Shown here in pieces: positions 10,373 to 24,083 of a DNA stretch of 24,726 nucleotides (positions within the stretch are counted from its first letter, which is position 1; each line of letters opens with the position of its first letter). Made by a program: the position numbers and the translations under genes. Below the pieces are notes generated by a model. The model made no database searches. It saw nothing but the letters and a program-made list of their open reading frames with translations, and was not told the origin of the DNA. The DNA comes from Pelargonium cotyledonis (lineage: Eukaryota; Streptophyta; Magnoliopsida; Geraniales; Geraniaceae). The DNA is taken from contig JAYMTA010000745.1 of assembly GCA_036897625.1 (NCBI GenBank), positions 1-24,726 of the forward strand. Direction: 5' to 3'.

Positions 10373-10515
10373 GTCCCCTAAGAGATAACACAATGGTCAA
10401 GACACACACTTCAATGTGGGAGGTCGTGAGTTTAAATTTCATTGCGTCGGGTGGAGTGAGTTTTTGGGTTAAAAGAGGAGAGCTACCATCTATGTGTGAC
10501 TCAATTTACAAAAAA
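10373..10515 (+). mobile_element. SINE-like element with tRNA-type promoter
   Basis: ATGCATATTAAGA at 10360-10372 is repeated with one change as ATGCAAATTAAGA at 10516-10528, and the 3' end has an A run just before the second copy. Inside, acacaatggtcaagac resembles an A box. ggaggtcgtgagtttaaatt resembles a decayed B box (consensus GGTTCGANTCC). Together this fits a short plant SINE. The 67-residue frame across it is incidental. Confidence 0.6.
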
Positions 10516-10528
10516 ATGCAAATTAAGA

Positions 10529-12040
10529 TATTCTATTGTTACCTCTCAATACATTCTCGTTAGTGCATTTTATAGTGTCGAACTCATTCGATCAATTTTT
10601 TGTTTTTATTTTCTTAAAAAGTTGAAATATGTAAACTTTTTGATACATGATTATAATTAGAAAAATTGGAGAGATACCGAAGAGTGTCTCGGTGAATGTC
10701 GGTAAAAAATACGTTGAGAAAATAAGAGTTGTAATTACGTTATAATCTCTCAATACTTACACGAGAGATTTTCAATCTCCCGAACACTTAAATGACAAAT
10801 GGTTAGTCTTAAAGTTAATATTAACCTTCTTTTCTACTTTCGAATTTAATTTGAAATTCAACTTAATAGTTGGAAAACAATATAACATTCAAGAAGTTGT
10901 AGAATTTGAAATCATATTGAATTTGATACAAGTTCTAGCTTTGTGTATCCAATCGTCAAATATGATTTAAACCTACAGTTTTTAATCAAATTTAAAATTT
11001 TAAATGGATTGTTATTTGAACTTAAATAATCAGCTCTTTTCCCAAATAATTGATCTATGAAGAGAAGATGTCAACCAATGAAGTTGAAGTTACGTTCTTT
11101 CAATTTGATCTATTTCTTCTCCGTCAAAACTCAAAAGTTGATTTTTAATTAGTAGAGCTTGATAATTTGGATGGGAATAACTTTAACTTGGAATTATATA
11201 CTAATGTGGTTTTTTGATCCAGGATCCAACTTGCACAACTTATAGTCCGATTTGAGTTATTGGAATTCCAATCTTGGATCCTGCAGATAAGAACATGTTA
11301 TAAAGTAGAATTTTGAGCATGTCCTTATGAGAAATCACATTAAACGTGAAAATGAGATATTTGTTGTGAAGAATCCAAAAGCATTACAAAATAAAAATAA
11401 TCTGATATAAAGAATGTGTAGGATGTGTTGAATGACTCATTTTCTCTTCAAAGAAATTGATACTAATACTTAGAAATTACGATTGACGGTTGATGACAAT
11501 GATATAAACCTGTGGTGAGCTCATAAGTTACATTCTAGAGATACATTTTGCGAACTCTTAGCTCCATTACTCAAATATTCTAGAATTTACTTTAAACAAT
11601 TTTCATTCTAATTTATGTTTTATTTTTCAATTGGATGCAACTAAATGTGACTTTTCAATTTATGTTCATTAAAGATATAAGAAACATATTTGCACTTGAT
11701 TTATTTAACTATAAGAAATGAAAATAAGACTTTGCTTTGACCCTTAATTGGGAATTATGTGTGACCTTTTCCTTAAATACATTAATATATTACACTGTTG
11801 CCCTAATTTTAATTACTGGCAAATTTGATTGAGTACACCAAGCACGCCAACTTTTAATTAGTACACAAATTCCCTGTTTAAAACAATATAAGTACACCGT
11901 CAAATTTACTGTAAAATTGATTTGGATGCATCTTCATGAATAGAGTACTTCAATTTCAGAACTTGAATTTAGGTTTCAGCTAATCCAAAATCTGATTTTT
12001 AGGACATGACCTCAGACACGGATCTTGAAAGCTATTACTA
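10529..12040. other. AT-rich intergenic region
   Basis: About 1.5 kb with no coding potential, no RNA gene and no transposon ends that I could pair. It lies between the SINE-like element and the 3' end of the ATG8 gene. Confidence 0.5.
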
Positions 12041-12259
12041 CAGATATCAATAGACAGAGAGCATTTCATGGGCTATTCAAGCATAAAGATATTTACTGCA
12101 TCAAATTAATAGTAGCAAGTCATAGATCCAAAGAAAAGACGGCAACTAAAGAGAACTAGCCTCAGCCTAGACGGCAGGCCGCAAGATTTGTTAGATAAGA
12201 ATTTACATTTGTTTTCCTGTTTACCATAACACCATTTACTTGATTCGGCATAGATAGCG

Positions 12260-14663
<2,404 letters not shown>

Positions 14664-14695
14664 GGCTTGATGTTTCTCTTGCTGTTGAGAGAATA

Positions 14696-14811
14696 CTGCA
14701 GAATTTCAAGAAAAAATAAAAAATCAGACAGAAGATATCAAAATATTAGGGTTTTCAAAGAATTCAAATAAATAAATAAAAATAAAATAAAATAAAAAAC
14801 TGAAGGATCAC
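14696..14811 (-). other. Probable 5' UTR intron of ATG8
   Basis: On the minus strand a donor (CTTG then gtgatc) at 14811 and an acceptor (ttctgcag then TATTC) at 14696 bracket an AT-rich, T-tract-containing segment just upstream of the ATG. Flanking leader sequence is typical CT-rich plant 5' UTR. Inferred from splice signals only. Confidence 0.6.
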
Positions 14812-14914
14812 CAAGACGAAAACGGATCAAAGAAAGGATCGGAGAAGATATTCAGAGGAAAGAGACGATACTGTTGGGGTGAGAGTCAGTGGATATGTCT
14901 GACACTATTTTACC

Positions 14915-14926
14915 TCCTTTTATAAG
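14915..14926 (-). promoter_or_regulatory. Candidate TATA box of ATG8
   Basis: On the minus strand this reads CTTATAAAAGGA, a near-consensus TATA box. A transcription start would fall near 14890, before the leader exon. No ATG precedes the ATG8 start in the spliced leader. Confidence 0.6.
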
Positions 14927-14929
14927 AAA

Positions 14930-15640
14930 CGACAAGCGTTTGCTATTTTTATAAAGGGAAAATTGCATGAGCTAAAATACGAATTTAATTAGGTTTGGGT
15001 AGAGTTTTTCCGAGTTTGTTTTGAATTTGAATCGAGTAATTCAACGTCGTGTTAGTGTCGAATCCATGTAATCCGTCTAATATGTTTAATTAAATTGTTC
15101 ATAAATACGTCGTGTAACTCATTTAGTGGCAAAAATGTAAAATTTCAAATAAATTGATTCATATAAACTAAACGGGCCAAATACACTACCTGACCAATAT
15201 CAACTTGTTTATTTAAACATGTCGACTTGAGAAGTGTAATTTTAAATTAAATTATTTAAACGTGTTAGTTATGTCAATCTGCTCATAAACGGGTCCTGCT
15301 TATGTAATATAATTCAACGTTATTTATGCAGGATTTATTCCTGATACTTATGTTTGAGTATAAGCCTTTTTGTTTGTCGAACACCAAAATTACATACCAT
15401 TACTAAAAACGCTTAAAAACATTCCTTGAAGGTAGTTAGCACCTAATTGTAGTAACATGGTCTTAGGGTTTTCTTCAATTTCATGTGAAGAGTTAATGTT
15501 AGCTTTGTTTTGTTTGAATTGAGGTGACTTTTTTTTTCCTATCATTATGAACTGAGGTGACTTAGGTTTGCGTAAGATGGGTTAAGTGCATAATTTTTCA
15601 TGTGACGGATAAAATTATGCTATTCATGAGTAGAATTAAG
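14930..15640. other. Intergenic DNA with degenerate dispersed repeat
   Basis: Positions about 15030-15310 (gtcgtgttagtgtcgaatcc, actaaacgggcc, gctcataaacgggtcc) look like decayed copies of the cgtgtcgtgt/acccgtttaa type repeats common in plant genomes. Borders and class are not resolvable. No gene is seen. Confidence 0.35.
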
Positions 15641-16081
15641 GAGAAATTATATATGGCTATTCTGAACTATTCTTTTTTTACAAGTTAGTATCCTAAACTA
15701 TTTTTTATATTTTTAACCCCCCCTAAACTATCCACTGAAGCTTCCGTCAATTAAGTTGAATGGAAAAATATTCTCTTTCATCATGTGCAGTGCACATGAC
15801 TTCTAAAAATTTTAAAATGACAAATATACTCTTCTTCTTCGTTGATCAAGAACATGGATATAAATGTCGCCGGAAAATTCATAGCTTTGCTGGAAAATTC
15901 ATAAATTCCGGCGAACTCTTAAAACTCAAATTAAACATTCACACACACAAAAAAAATTCAATTCAAACAAAAAATCAAACTCCCAAATCAACACCAAAAA
16001 ATCCATATCAACACAAAAATGCCCAAATCAACACAAAAATGAATCTCCCAAAAAATAAAAAAATCGAAACTGTGTTTTGAT

Positions 16082-16455
16082 GGTACCACATCGCCGGCAT
16101 GAGCTTCTTCATCAACTCCTACGACCTTTTTTTACATCTCCACTGTCTCCAAGCTCCTCGACCGCCTCTACTACTATGACCCCAACACCAACCTCCCCGG
16201 AAAGCTCCCCCACCCCATTACTAACGCCGTCATCGGCGTCGCCCTCGTAGGAACCCTAATCGGCCAGCTCTTCTTCGACTACCTCAGCGACAAGCTCGGC
16301 CGGAAAAAGGTCTTCGGAGTCACTCACATCCTCATGGTCATCTGCGCCATCTGCTCCGGCCTCTCCTTCAGCAACTCCGCCAAGTCTGTCATCGGAACCC
16401 TACACTTCTTCCGATTCTGGCAAGAGTTCGGCATCGACGGCGACTACCCTCTCTT
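16082..16455 (+). pseudogene. Captured PHT1 phosphate transporter fragment, frameshifted
   Basis: Read with one base removed from the T run at 16126-16133, this stretch encodes [13 protein letters not shown], then [30 protein letters not shown], the MFS loop motif [26 protein letters not shown] and [16 protein letters not shown]. This is the N-terminal part of a plant PHT1 proton/phosphate symporter (about a quarter of a 12-helix protein). Known family glycines are replaced (FGIDGDYPL where PHT1 has [19 protein letters not shown] where PHT1 has a Gly). With the frameshift and missing remainder, it cannot encode a transporter. After GDYPL the sequence switches to unrelated DNA. Confidence 0.85.
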
Positions 16456-16700
16456 CGTCGGAACTGGAGAGCGGCAGTCCAGAGCAGAGCCGACGGCGAC
16501 CTCGATTGCTTCCTCTTTTTGTCCGTTCGCGGCCGCCAGGACGCAGCTCTACGGTGGCCGATCTGCTCTCTCTCTCTCTCTTCACGCAGCTCGACAGTTG
16601 AGCAGAGAATGGGGCACGGCTGAGCATGGACGCCGGCGAGCATGGATCACGGCGGAGGGACCAGATCGCCGGAGAGGGTTGGAGATGAACATCGTCTCCT
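16456..16700. other. Second captured GC-rich segment, origin unknown
   Basis: Directly after the PHT1 similarity ends, the sequence stays GC-rich but reads as no known protein. It includes ggccgccaggacgcagctc, a CT run at 16566-16580, and atcacggcggagggacc. It is probably a piece of another host gene, perhaps leader or antisense. A 164-residue plus frame (16334-16828) runs from the PHT1 piece through it into the right TIR, a chimera with no sign of function. Confidence 0.5.
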
Positions 16701-16905
16701 TCTTCTTCGTTTTTTTTTTTTTTTTATCTTTTTCCATTTTTTTATTATTATTTATATTTATAATAAATGAAAACTGGGGGTATTTTAGTCTTTTTAGCGT
16801 CTCATTGACATTGGATAGTTTAAGGTAGTCGAAATTTACAAAAAAATAATTTAGGGTAATAACTTGTAAAAGACGGATTGTTCGGAGTAGCCATCTATAA
16901 TTTTT

Positions 16906-17385
16906 CTTAAAATTAATGTTAACATATAAATCATAATTTATTACGACCGATTCGTACTCTTTCATTCAACTTATATCTTCTTTGTTTAATTGAATTGGTA
17001 TGTTTCAATTCAATTTCTTTTACATCACACATACAAACTTAAAACAATGATTTCTTATTGCATTTCTTAAAAATTAAATCCAAACTAACTATCCTTGCTC
17101 CTAATAGTCTATAGCATGGTACGTAACCCTAAGGACCGATAACCATAAGTCCTTACCTAAACAATTAGTTTCGTATTACTCTGACATTCTCTACACTTTT
17201 ATCGAACTAGTGTCAAGTACTCGTATCAAAATATAGTAAACCATGAGTACGTTACGTGTTTTGAAGCGGAGATCACTGCTAAAACAATGAAGCTAGATAT
17301 ATTGTACTTCCATTATTGTATACAGTGTTTTATATTAAACCCACACCACATCGACAAAAGCAATATTGCTGTAAAAAAAGAGTAT
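16906..17385. other. 3' flank of CASP-like gene, with partial exon echo
   Basis: AT-rich DNA. Positions 17262-17293 (gcggagatcactgctaaaac, then aatgaagc) repeat coding sequence of the neighbouring CASP-like exon at 17461-17490 with few changes. Otherwise no gene or transposon end is recognised. Confidence 0.5.
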
Positions 17386-18137
17386 TTATGATGTTCTTTC
17401 TTCATCCACATCTTTGGAAGAAACTGTGGCTGGTGGCTCAAACACACTGAAAGTCCTATAAGCTGAAATCACTGCTAAAACAAGGAAGCAACAAAGAACA
17501 AAACTATGAACAATCAAACCCAGCTTCATTCTACTGCAGAATCTTCCATAGGTGCTGCAAGCTTCACTCCATGACACCTCCTTGTCACCATTGTAAACTA
17601 AGTGCACTCTCTCTATTGCTGCAGCTACAGATGTGACCATTAAGTAAGCTACAACCTGCTCCATTTTCATCCCAAGAAACACCTATATGTTAAAAAACAA
17701 TAGTACTAACTAAGAAGAATTGGAGACATGATGATCAGTTTCAGATTGCTAAAGTAAACCTGGTCTGAGACAAAGAAAAGCCAAGCTTTAGTGGCCAAGC
17801 ATTTGAGCCATGAGGAGATGGCAGCAACAAGAGCATAACCAGCACAAATGGCACTAACACAAATCATGTACCTGCAAGAAAAAAAAAAAAACCTCAACAA
17901 TCATGAGTACTTGTGAATTCAGCAAAAAAAGATGGTAAAAATAAGGATGTTTAATTACCTGAGTCCCATGAGGCTGCTGAAATCCAGCTTCCCAAAGGTG
18001 GTGTTGTCCTCCTGGTTGGTCACTGTGAGCCATATAGTTGCAACACTGAGAGGAACCACAGAGAGCCTTAGAGAAGAATCAATAAGCTTGAGGATTGGGG
18101 TGTGTTTTGGCTCATCATCACCAACACTGCCACTCAT
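17386..18137 (-). CDS. CASP-like (CASPL) four-helix membrane protein
   Basis: Exons in transcript order: 18137-17959, 17871-17760 and 17655-17386; 186 residues, TAA stop, phases consistent. Four hydrophobic segments lie near residues 22-40, 61-82, 91-111 and 142-163, with both termini likely cytosolic. Family marks are visible: Arg24 at the start of helix 1, IWLTVTN after it, Asp96 in FVSDQVVAYL of helix 3, and [15 protein letters not shown] with Cys130 and Cys137 in the second outer loop. This is the Casparian strip membrane domain protein-like family, probably CASPL2 group. Members form plasma-membrane scaffolds; those true to the CASP type guide lignin deposition in endodermis, but most CASPLs have no assigned role. 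The ATG at 18137 is the first in frame; a TATA box lies about 110 bp upstream. Confidence 0.94.
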
Positions 18138-18247
18138 AATGTCTGTGATCACTAACAAGAACTGAGAATCAATGTGAATGAAGAGGAAGAAGATGGGAGT
18201 GTTTTAGAAATGGAAAAAGGGTATAGGCTTTGGATTTTTTGGAATGG

Positions 18248-18259
18248 AATTATATAAAC
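18248..18259 (-). promoter_or_regulatory. Candidate TATA box of the CASP-like gene
   Basis: On the minus strand this reads GTTTATATAATT. A start near 18220 would give a leader of about 85 nt before the ATG at 18137. Confidence 0.5.
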
Positions 18260-19028
18260 TATTTTGACATGAAAAGGTAATGCTTGAGAGAGCTTGATTA
18301 GTGGGAAGAGTAAGAAGTAGTGGACATCTGCTTTTGTTGGTGTTGAAATCATTGTTTGAGTTGTTTGGTATTATCCAAAACAGATGGCATGGTTCTTTTT
18401 ATCTACCTTTCCAAAAAAGAATCTTCATTGGCTTCTTCTTTTACAAAATGTAAATTCAAAGCATGAGGACTTGTTCAAGAATGTGATCATGTCCCCAATG
18501 GATCAAATTTAAGTTGGTGAAACCACCCAAAAACAACAATTCCCACTACATCACTCTAGCTTCATGCTGATGAAACTTGTCATTCCACAATGAGGCTTCA
18601 AAATCAAGAAAAGAGACCATGAAAAGTAGAATTATATATGGATGAGAGTTCCAGGCAAAATCCACTAAACAAGACATCAAGTGGTAACACAAATATTGGA
18701 GGTTGTTATGACTTATGAGAACATACAGGATGGTTCCTCCCTCTAAACATTAAAAAATGACTAATATACAAAGCTTTTCCTCTCCCGGGATTGCGATAGG
18801 GTCTCTACTAAGCTAAAACGGAGCAGAATCCCACCAAGATTTTCATCCCTCTCACCACCCCTGCCGATCCAAAAAGGAAGAAAAAGAAATCTTTCCTACC
18901 ACATTTTACACTATGACATTGTTTTTTCTCTTCTTCTTCTTCTTCTTTTCCCTGTATCGACATCACTAACAAGCTCACACTGTCTATATTAGCATCCTCC
19001 TGAGTTTGGAAGATGCATTACTTGCCAA
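18260..19028. other. Intergenic: CASPL upstream region and galactosyltransferase 3' flank
   Basis: The right part should hold the 3' UTR of the galactosyltransferase gene. A TTC microsatellite (cttcttcttcttcttctt) is at about 18931-18950. No further gene is seen. Confidence 0.5.
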
Positions 19029-22000
19029 TCAGAATACTGCACTCCACAAAGCATTCTCACCTTCCCCGCAGCGTCTGTGAACCTCCTTGATCCTCTCTGC
19101 AGACTTGCAGATCCCGCTGCAACTCCAATCAAATGAAGCAACACAGATGTTGCCCGCCTGAGCCTTCCATTCACAATCTGTGGTAAAATTAAAATCATTA
19201 GTCGTTTGGTTTAATTACACTCTGAAAAAAGAGAGCATCATTTGACTCATTTCTTATTCCTAATTCTTTCTGGTAAAATTTAACACTCAAACACCAAGGA
19301 GCTGCTGAAATGTAACTACAGACACTTCTATGTAGAGTGCTACATTCATATGACTGATGCGCATAAGATGGATTCTTTCCTCTTCCAATGAAAGAAATCC
19401 TTCCATTACAATATTGGATCCCAGAGGAGCAATTAAGAACTGGTCCATATCACCGGCAATAACTTCCACCAAATTCCCTACTCTTGTCTAGGTTGACCAT
19501 GAACATGGGCCAGAATGGAAATCACGTTCAAAACCCACAATCCATGCACAAAAGATTTAGATTGAAGAGTCGAGTTTAACATAGAAAAGTCAATGTAGTT
19601 GATATTGTAGTACTAGAAACATGGCCTATGTATGGAGCCAAAGATTGCCAATATGTAAGTATCTGTAATGTATGTAAGCAGAATTGACAGAGGTGGCCGT
19701 CATAGACCTCCTAAGTAAATTAAAGACAGAAGGAAAAATTATTAAACAGTATCTATAAGTTAACAAGATTACCAGGTGGGGTACCGCAGCATAACCTGCG
19801 GTCATCAATATGCTCTACATCCAGGCCAATAAACCATGATCCCAATGAGACATCCTCATTAGCATATCTGTGTAGCATGTGCCTGGATGATTAATGACAG
19901 AAGAGAACCAAGTTAGAGGACATAAAATTAATGAACATAAATCTGTCACTTTCTGGAAGAAACATACTGGTTAATTGACACATAAGTAGCCAAATCTTTT
20001 GAGATAGCATATAGCTGGCCAGTTGCATGGCGGAAATACTTGTTGCCTTCCTCACCAAATTTCCAATGCTCAGGTTCATGGTATCTTACACCCCTGGTCA
20101 TGGAAAAATCAAGATTTAGATCAAGCAAATACTCCTTCTGACAAGTGTCCTGTTTCTCTAAAATAATTGTCCTATAATGAGGGTCCTCTTTGCTTTTTGA
20201 TTAGTTATACATGAATTGTCGATAATATCCCTAATATGATAATATCAGTTAATTAAAACGACTTGAATTCATTACAACAAAGCCATGAGGGAAAGTTGAG
20301 CACTAATATAATTATATCCAAGAAAAAAGGAAACATGATACTCATTTTTGGATAAAGAGTATATTAAATAGTTAGCAGACAAAATCTAAGAAATCTTGTC
20401 TTACTTTTGAGCAAGAACTGGACCAGATTTCATGCATCCAATATACACCCTGGGCTTTGACCGATGCCTAGCTAATGTTGCTCCTAGAGTTGCTGCAAAT
20501 TAAAAAAAAAAAAAAAAAAAGGATCCAGTGTAAGAAAACATTATGGTATATTATTATCTTTATGTCTTGGTAAGTGAATATCTATGGAACATGAGATAAA
20601 TGCTCACAAACAAAGCATGTCCATAATAAGCAACTTTTAACTATGAAAGCATGTCTGGTCAATTTAATTGTTGAAAATCCATTACATAATATAGTAATCA
20701 AAGGCACCAGTAGAAAATGTCAAATGAATTCCAGGATAAATCTAAAATAGAATATCTCTATGTTGATTAGGCGGTCCACAAGTTTGTATACATGACTTAA
20801 AAACAAAAATAAGATAATCCGTCTCAATGATCCATAAAAAAACAGTGAAAGATAAAGTGGCCATATGTGCATCATCGTTACCTATATTTACATGTACATC
20901 ATCATCAACTTTCACATAGAAATCTGCATCCCACAAGGCAACAGCAGTCGCAAAGTAAATCTTTGTCTTGGCTGACAATTCAAGGTAACCCTCAATGTGT
21001 TCCTGCTCCCATGGAATTACAGAGACAAAGTATATTGTGTGAGATTCCTTTTCAAATTACCACAACATGAAGATATTCAAAAGATCTGTGTCCGCATGCA
21101 TTGTGTCAATTGTCAAACAAGAAAAGACAGAAATAATACCAGCCTCAAAAAGTCGCCATGCTTCTTGTCCTCTGCTTCAATGGCTCTATCAAGAATACCA
21201 CCTGATGTAGCACTATTGTAGAAGAGACAATGGAGAGGAAGGACAAGAATTAAACTCCATTTGTTTAACCATCAATTTTACAACTTAAAAGGGCTGTACA
21301 TCAATGGAACATGAGTGCAGGCAATGAAAGATAAAACGCGTAAATAGACTTTTGCTATACAATTAAAACCTACAAAGCATTGTGTGTGATACCTTAACTG
21401 AAACAGAACTAGCAATTGTATCTTCTTTTATTTTTCTTTTATTTTTTTTTTCAAACTTGAAATTAATCCTGTTTTCTGGGATGTCCATATGAACACCAAT
21501 AATGGACAGAAACTCATGTGAGAACTGAGAACTGCTACTCATACATACAAAGTACACATGATCTTAAAATTCATGTGCATAAAATATGTAGCAGTAATAG
21601 ACGTAACTTAAGGTTCCTTGAGTCATTAGTGATTTATCATTCTTAACGAAAATTCCAAACTTGGAGCTCAATTCTCTTTCATGGCTACTCACATAATCCA
21701 AAACTAAATTGATGTCCTCTGATACAAAGTCCAACAAAGTCAAAATTTCTCTAGGCTATGGCTACAGTCGAAATGTAAATGTACTTGAGGTCAAATCAGT
21801 TTCAGCAAAAGTAATCACCTGTGACCAATAACGAAGCGCATCACAATTCCCTTCTCTTCCTCAAGCTTCCTTAACTTATCACCTATTTATCTCACAAAAC
21901 ATGAGTGTAATATAATTAATGACTGAAACTTAATATAAAATAACAAAAAGCTGCATACAATAATCAACCCAAGAACCTTGAGGCATCCAAGTAGCACGAA

Positions 22001-23708
22001 CTGAATCTCTTCGCTTTCGGCTGCTGAAAGCAGTATTGATGCCTACAACCATCAAATATTTTCTTTTCCCACTTGATTCAGAAATTTGCAGATTGTCTGA
22101 TAGGGGAGAGCCATTAACTATAGATTCTTGTGCAGCCCTTGCAGCAGCTAACTCCATCTCTAAATTTGAAATTGTCTTATCCAGTGTTCTGCAATTTGTA
22201 AACAGGCATAAGCTCAGCAATCAAGGATCCATGATTCAGTGCAATATAAATAGTCTCATATATCTTACTGTATAGCATGATGGGTTTTTGAAACTTCTCC
22301 AAGAATATCTCCTGATTCACGCTTTACACTTTTCTAAAGAAACAACAAAGCAAAAACTTGTCAATGAGCCAAAATATCTAAGAAGTCCAAGTACCTATGG
22401 AAACCCAATAACGTAGCTTTGCTTTCAAGGACATCAATGTCCCTAACCAGATATGAGATGAAGTATAGAATATTTGGAAAATAGAGACTTACTATGTTTG
22501 GATCACAGCCCTCTGAAACCAACTTTAGCTGTTCATCTTCAACCCTTGCTGTAGTTGATATACCTTTAACTTCAGGCACTGTCCACATTCTGTTTCCAAC
22601 ATAACCTAATATTAGTAAAGCATGATCATGACTGGAAAAATTATAATTACAAAGTAATTATAATTATGATATGAAGATATTATGATATTAAAATAAATGT
22701 GGATGTCGGTCATGATGAGATAAAGTAAGACAATTGAGCAAAAATACAACATGATCAAAGTTCATGACTGAAAAATGTGAAATGGAGACATAAAGCCAAG
22801 AAAGACTATATTAGGATCTTAAAGAGCGCTAGGACCTTATTTCCTTAGGTTAAAATGGCCTGCAAAAAATAACTATCAAAGGTTCTAATTATAGAATTTG
22901 CCCATAGGATCACTATACACAGCTACAGTGAGTGCCTCAACACCAAAATGCAGCTGTCCTCTATCCAGAGGGCATTTAGGCTGTCCTAGTAGCATTCTAT
23001 GTGATCTAATGATTCTCATCATATGGAGCCACACCCCAAAACCAACAAACTTGAATGTAATAGCCCCAAAACTTCCAAAAGGAGGAACTGGAGTAAAATA
23101 ATAACCTCCTTTTATTTGCAATTATGATGGCAGAAAATACAAACAAGTGAGAAGGCAAATATCATGCAGAACTTAAACTTGTAGTTGACTCTTTTCTAGA
23201 GCTCCAGTATTCACATTCCATGTGCAAAAACAACATCCAAAAAGTAAATTTCCATAGCATGAAATTCAGATCTAACCCTTTCTGGACATTTAAATGGACA
23301 CAATAAGTACCAATACCACAATTGCAAGATAAGAAAAGGCACAGAAATCAAACTCGCATTCCGATCAGAACCTTGTAGAGGACTTAAAAATTTGGCAAAA
23401 CATTGCCATATACATCACATATTAACATAATTAAGAAAAACCCATCAAAACCCATTTGCAGAAATTCACAAAAAACCAAACATTTCTCCTGAAATTCGCA
23501 GGAAAACCCGGAAAATAACAATCATCCAACTGATTACCTAAGAGAACCAAACCAACAAAAGAAACAAAATACTTCAAATTAAAAATAGCACAAATTACCT
23601 ATCGGAGAAGAGCATCCCAACACAGAAACAACCAATGCAAAGCAAAAAACTCCATTTCCGAGACACTGAACTCTTGGAACCAAACTCCCCTTTGTTCTTC
23701 CAAGACAT
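19029..23708 (-). CDS. GT31 beta-1,3-galactosyltransferase (hexosyltransferase)
   Basis: Eleven exons in transcript order: 23708-23599, 22589-22493, 22333-22269, 22188-21977, 21882-21819, 21212-21140, 21002-20882, 20492-20405, 20093-19968, 19882-19773, 19177-19029. All junctions are GT-AG and in phase, giving 404 residues and TGA. The start [10 protein letters not shown] is followed by a signal anchor at about residues 19-34, the plan of a type II Golgi protein. Next come a stem region (DUF4094 type, with [17 protein letters not shown] probably coiled) and the GT31 domain: [13 protein letters not shown] at 150-162, the DxD-type metal/UDP-sugar site VDDDVHV with Asp240-242, ATGQLYAIS, and NEDVSLG at 327-333. 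The C-terminus is Cys-rich. It resembles Arabidopsis probable beta-1,3-galactosyltransferases 2-4. Such enzymes add galactose to glycans such as arabinogalactan proteins; the acceptor here is unknown. Confidence 0.96.
20132..20359. mobile_element. Degenerate Stowaway MITE in a galactosyltransferase intron
   Basis: TA lies on both sides (20130-20131 and 20360-20361). The ends CTCCTTCTGACAAGTGTCCTG and, on the complement, CTCTTTATCCAAAAATGAGT are decayed forms of the CTCCCTCCGTCCCAAA Stowaway terminus. It has no coding content and lies between exons 8 and 9. Confidence 0.75.
20501..20520 (+). repeat. Poly-A run in intron before exon 8
   Basis: An A run of about 19 bases is immediately upstream of exon 8; on the coding (minus) strand it is the polypyrimidine tract of the acceptor. 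Confidence 0.7.
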
Positions 23709-23719
23709 GATGGCCCTTT

Positions 23720-23832
23720 CTGTAATGCAAATTCCACACTCTCAACCAATCAACAGCTAAATCAAGCAAAAACCCATTACAGCAATCGACAAACCCAGCA
23801 AGTTGACCCGGATTCAGATCCAAAGATACAAC
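23720..23832 (-). other. Probable 5' UTR intron of the galactosyltransferase gene
   Basis: On the minus strand, donor GAGAAAG then gttgta at 23832 and acceptor gcattacag then AAAGGG at 23720 bracket 113 bp. Removing it also removes an upstream ATG (in gcagcaatggg), leaving the spliced leader free of ATGs before MSWKN. Confidence 0.5.
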
Positions 23833-24083
23833 CTTTCTCTCCCAGAACTCGAATCCAAACAGGGCCTCCGCAGAGAGCTCCAAATGTCAGAATCGGTGGC
23901 AGAAAATAGATTAGAAGGAGAAGAAGAAGAGATTGGAGAAAACAGAGATAGCAATGATTGAACAGTAGCAACTAGCAACTCTCTCCCTCTAGAAATGTGA
24001 AATGTCTGTGTTGTGTCTGTAGAAGGTGAGTCCTCTGTATCTGTGGTGGTGCGTGGAATTGAGGAAGACCCAACAACTCTACT

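Larger units (their letters stand above)
15644..16905. mobile_element. Second Pack-type TIR element with chimeric cargo
   Basis: The left end and the complement of the right end share AAATTATA-ATGGCTA-TC-GAAC, then TTTTACAAGTTA, CCTAAA-TATTTTTT and TAAACTATCC, spread over about 90 bp. Between them is GC-rich DNA foreign to the AT-rich flanks, including a recognisable PHT1 phosphate transporter piece. There is no transposase. I could not fix a clean target duplication: a 7-of-9 match (GAATTAAGG, AAATTAATG) is the best seen, so the ends may be eroded. The layout and size resemble the 7289-8566 element, but the inverted repeats differ in sequence, so the two are separate families. Confidence 0.72.

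Noticed and set aside
11205..11290. Short inverted GGATCC/TTGGATCC motifs as a transposon end
   Set aside because: The similarity is only a few bases, with no flanking duplication or extended inverted repeat.
16389..16643. Minus-strand frames of 84 and 75 residues inside the second element
   Set aside because: They run antisense to the PHT1 fragment and the adjoining segment and are Arg/Ser-rich with no recognisable family.
16582..16965. 127-residue minus frame
   Set aside because: It crosses the right TIR and an oligo-A tract (KKKKKTKKK), so it is not a plausible gene.
18138..18158. Extending the CASP-like protein upstream to 18158
   Set aside because: The upstream codon is TTG, not ATG. 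The ATG at 18137 gives the usual short CASPL N-terminus.
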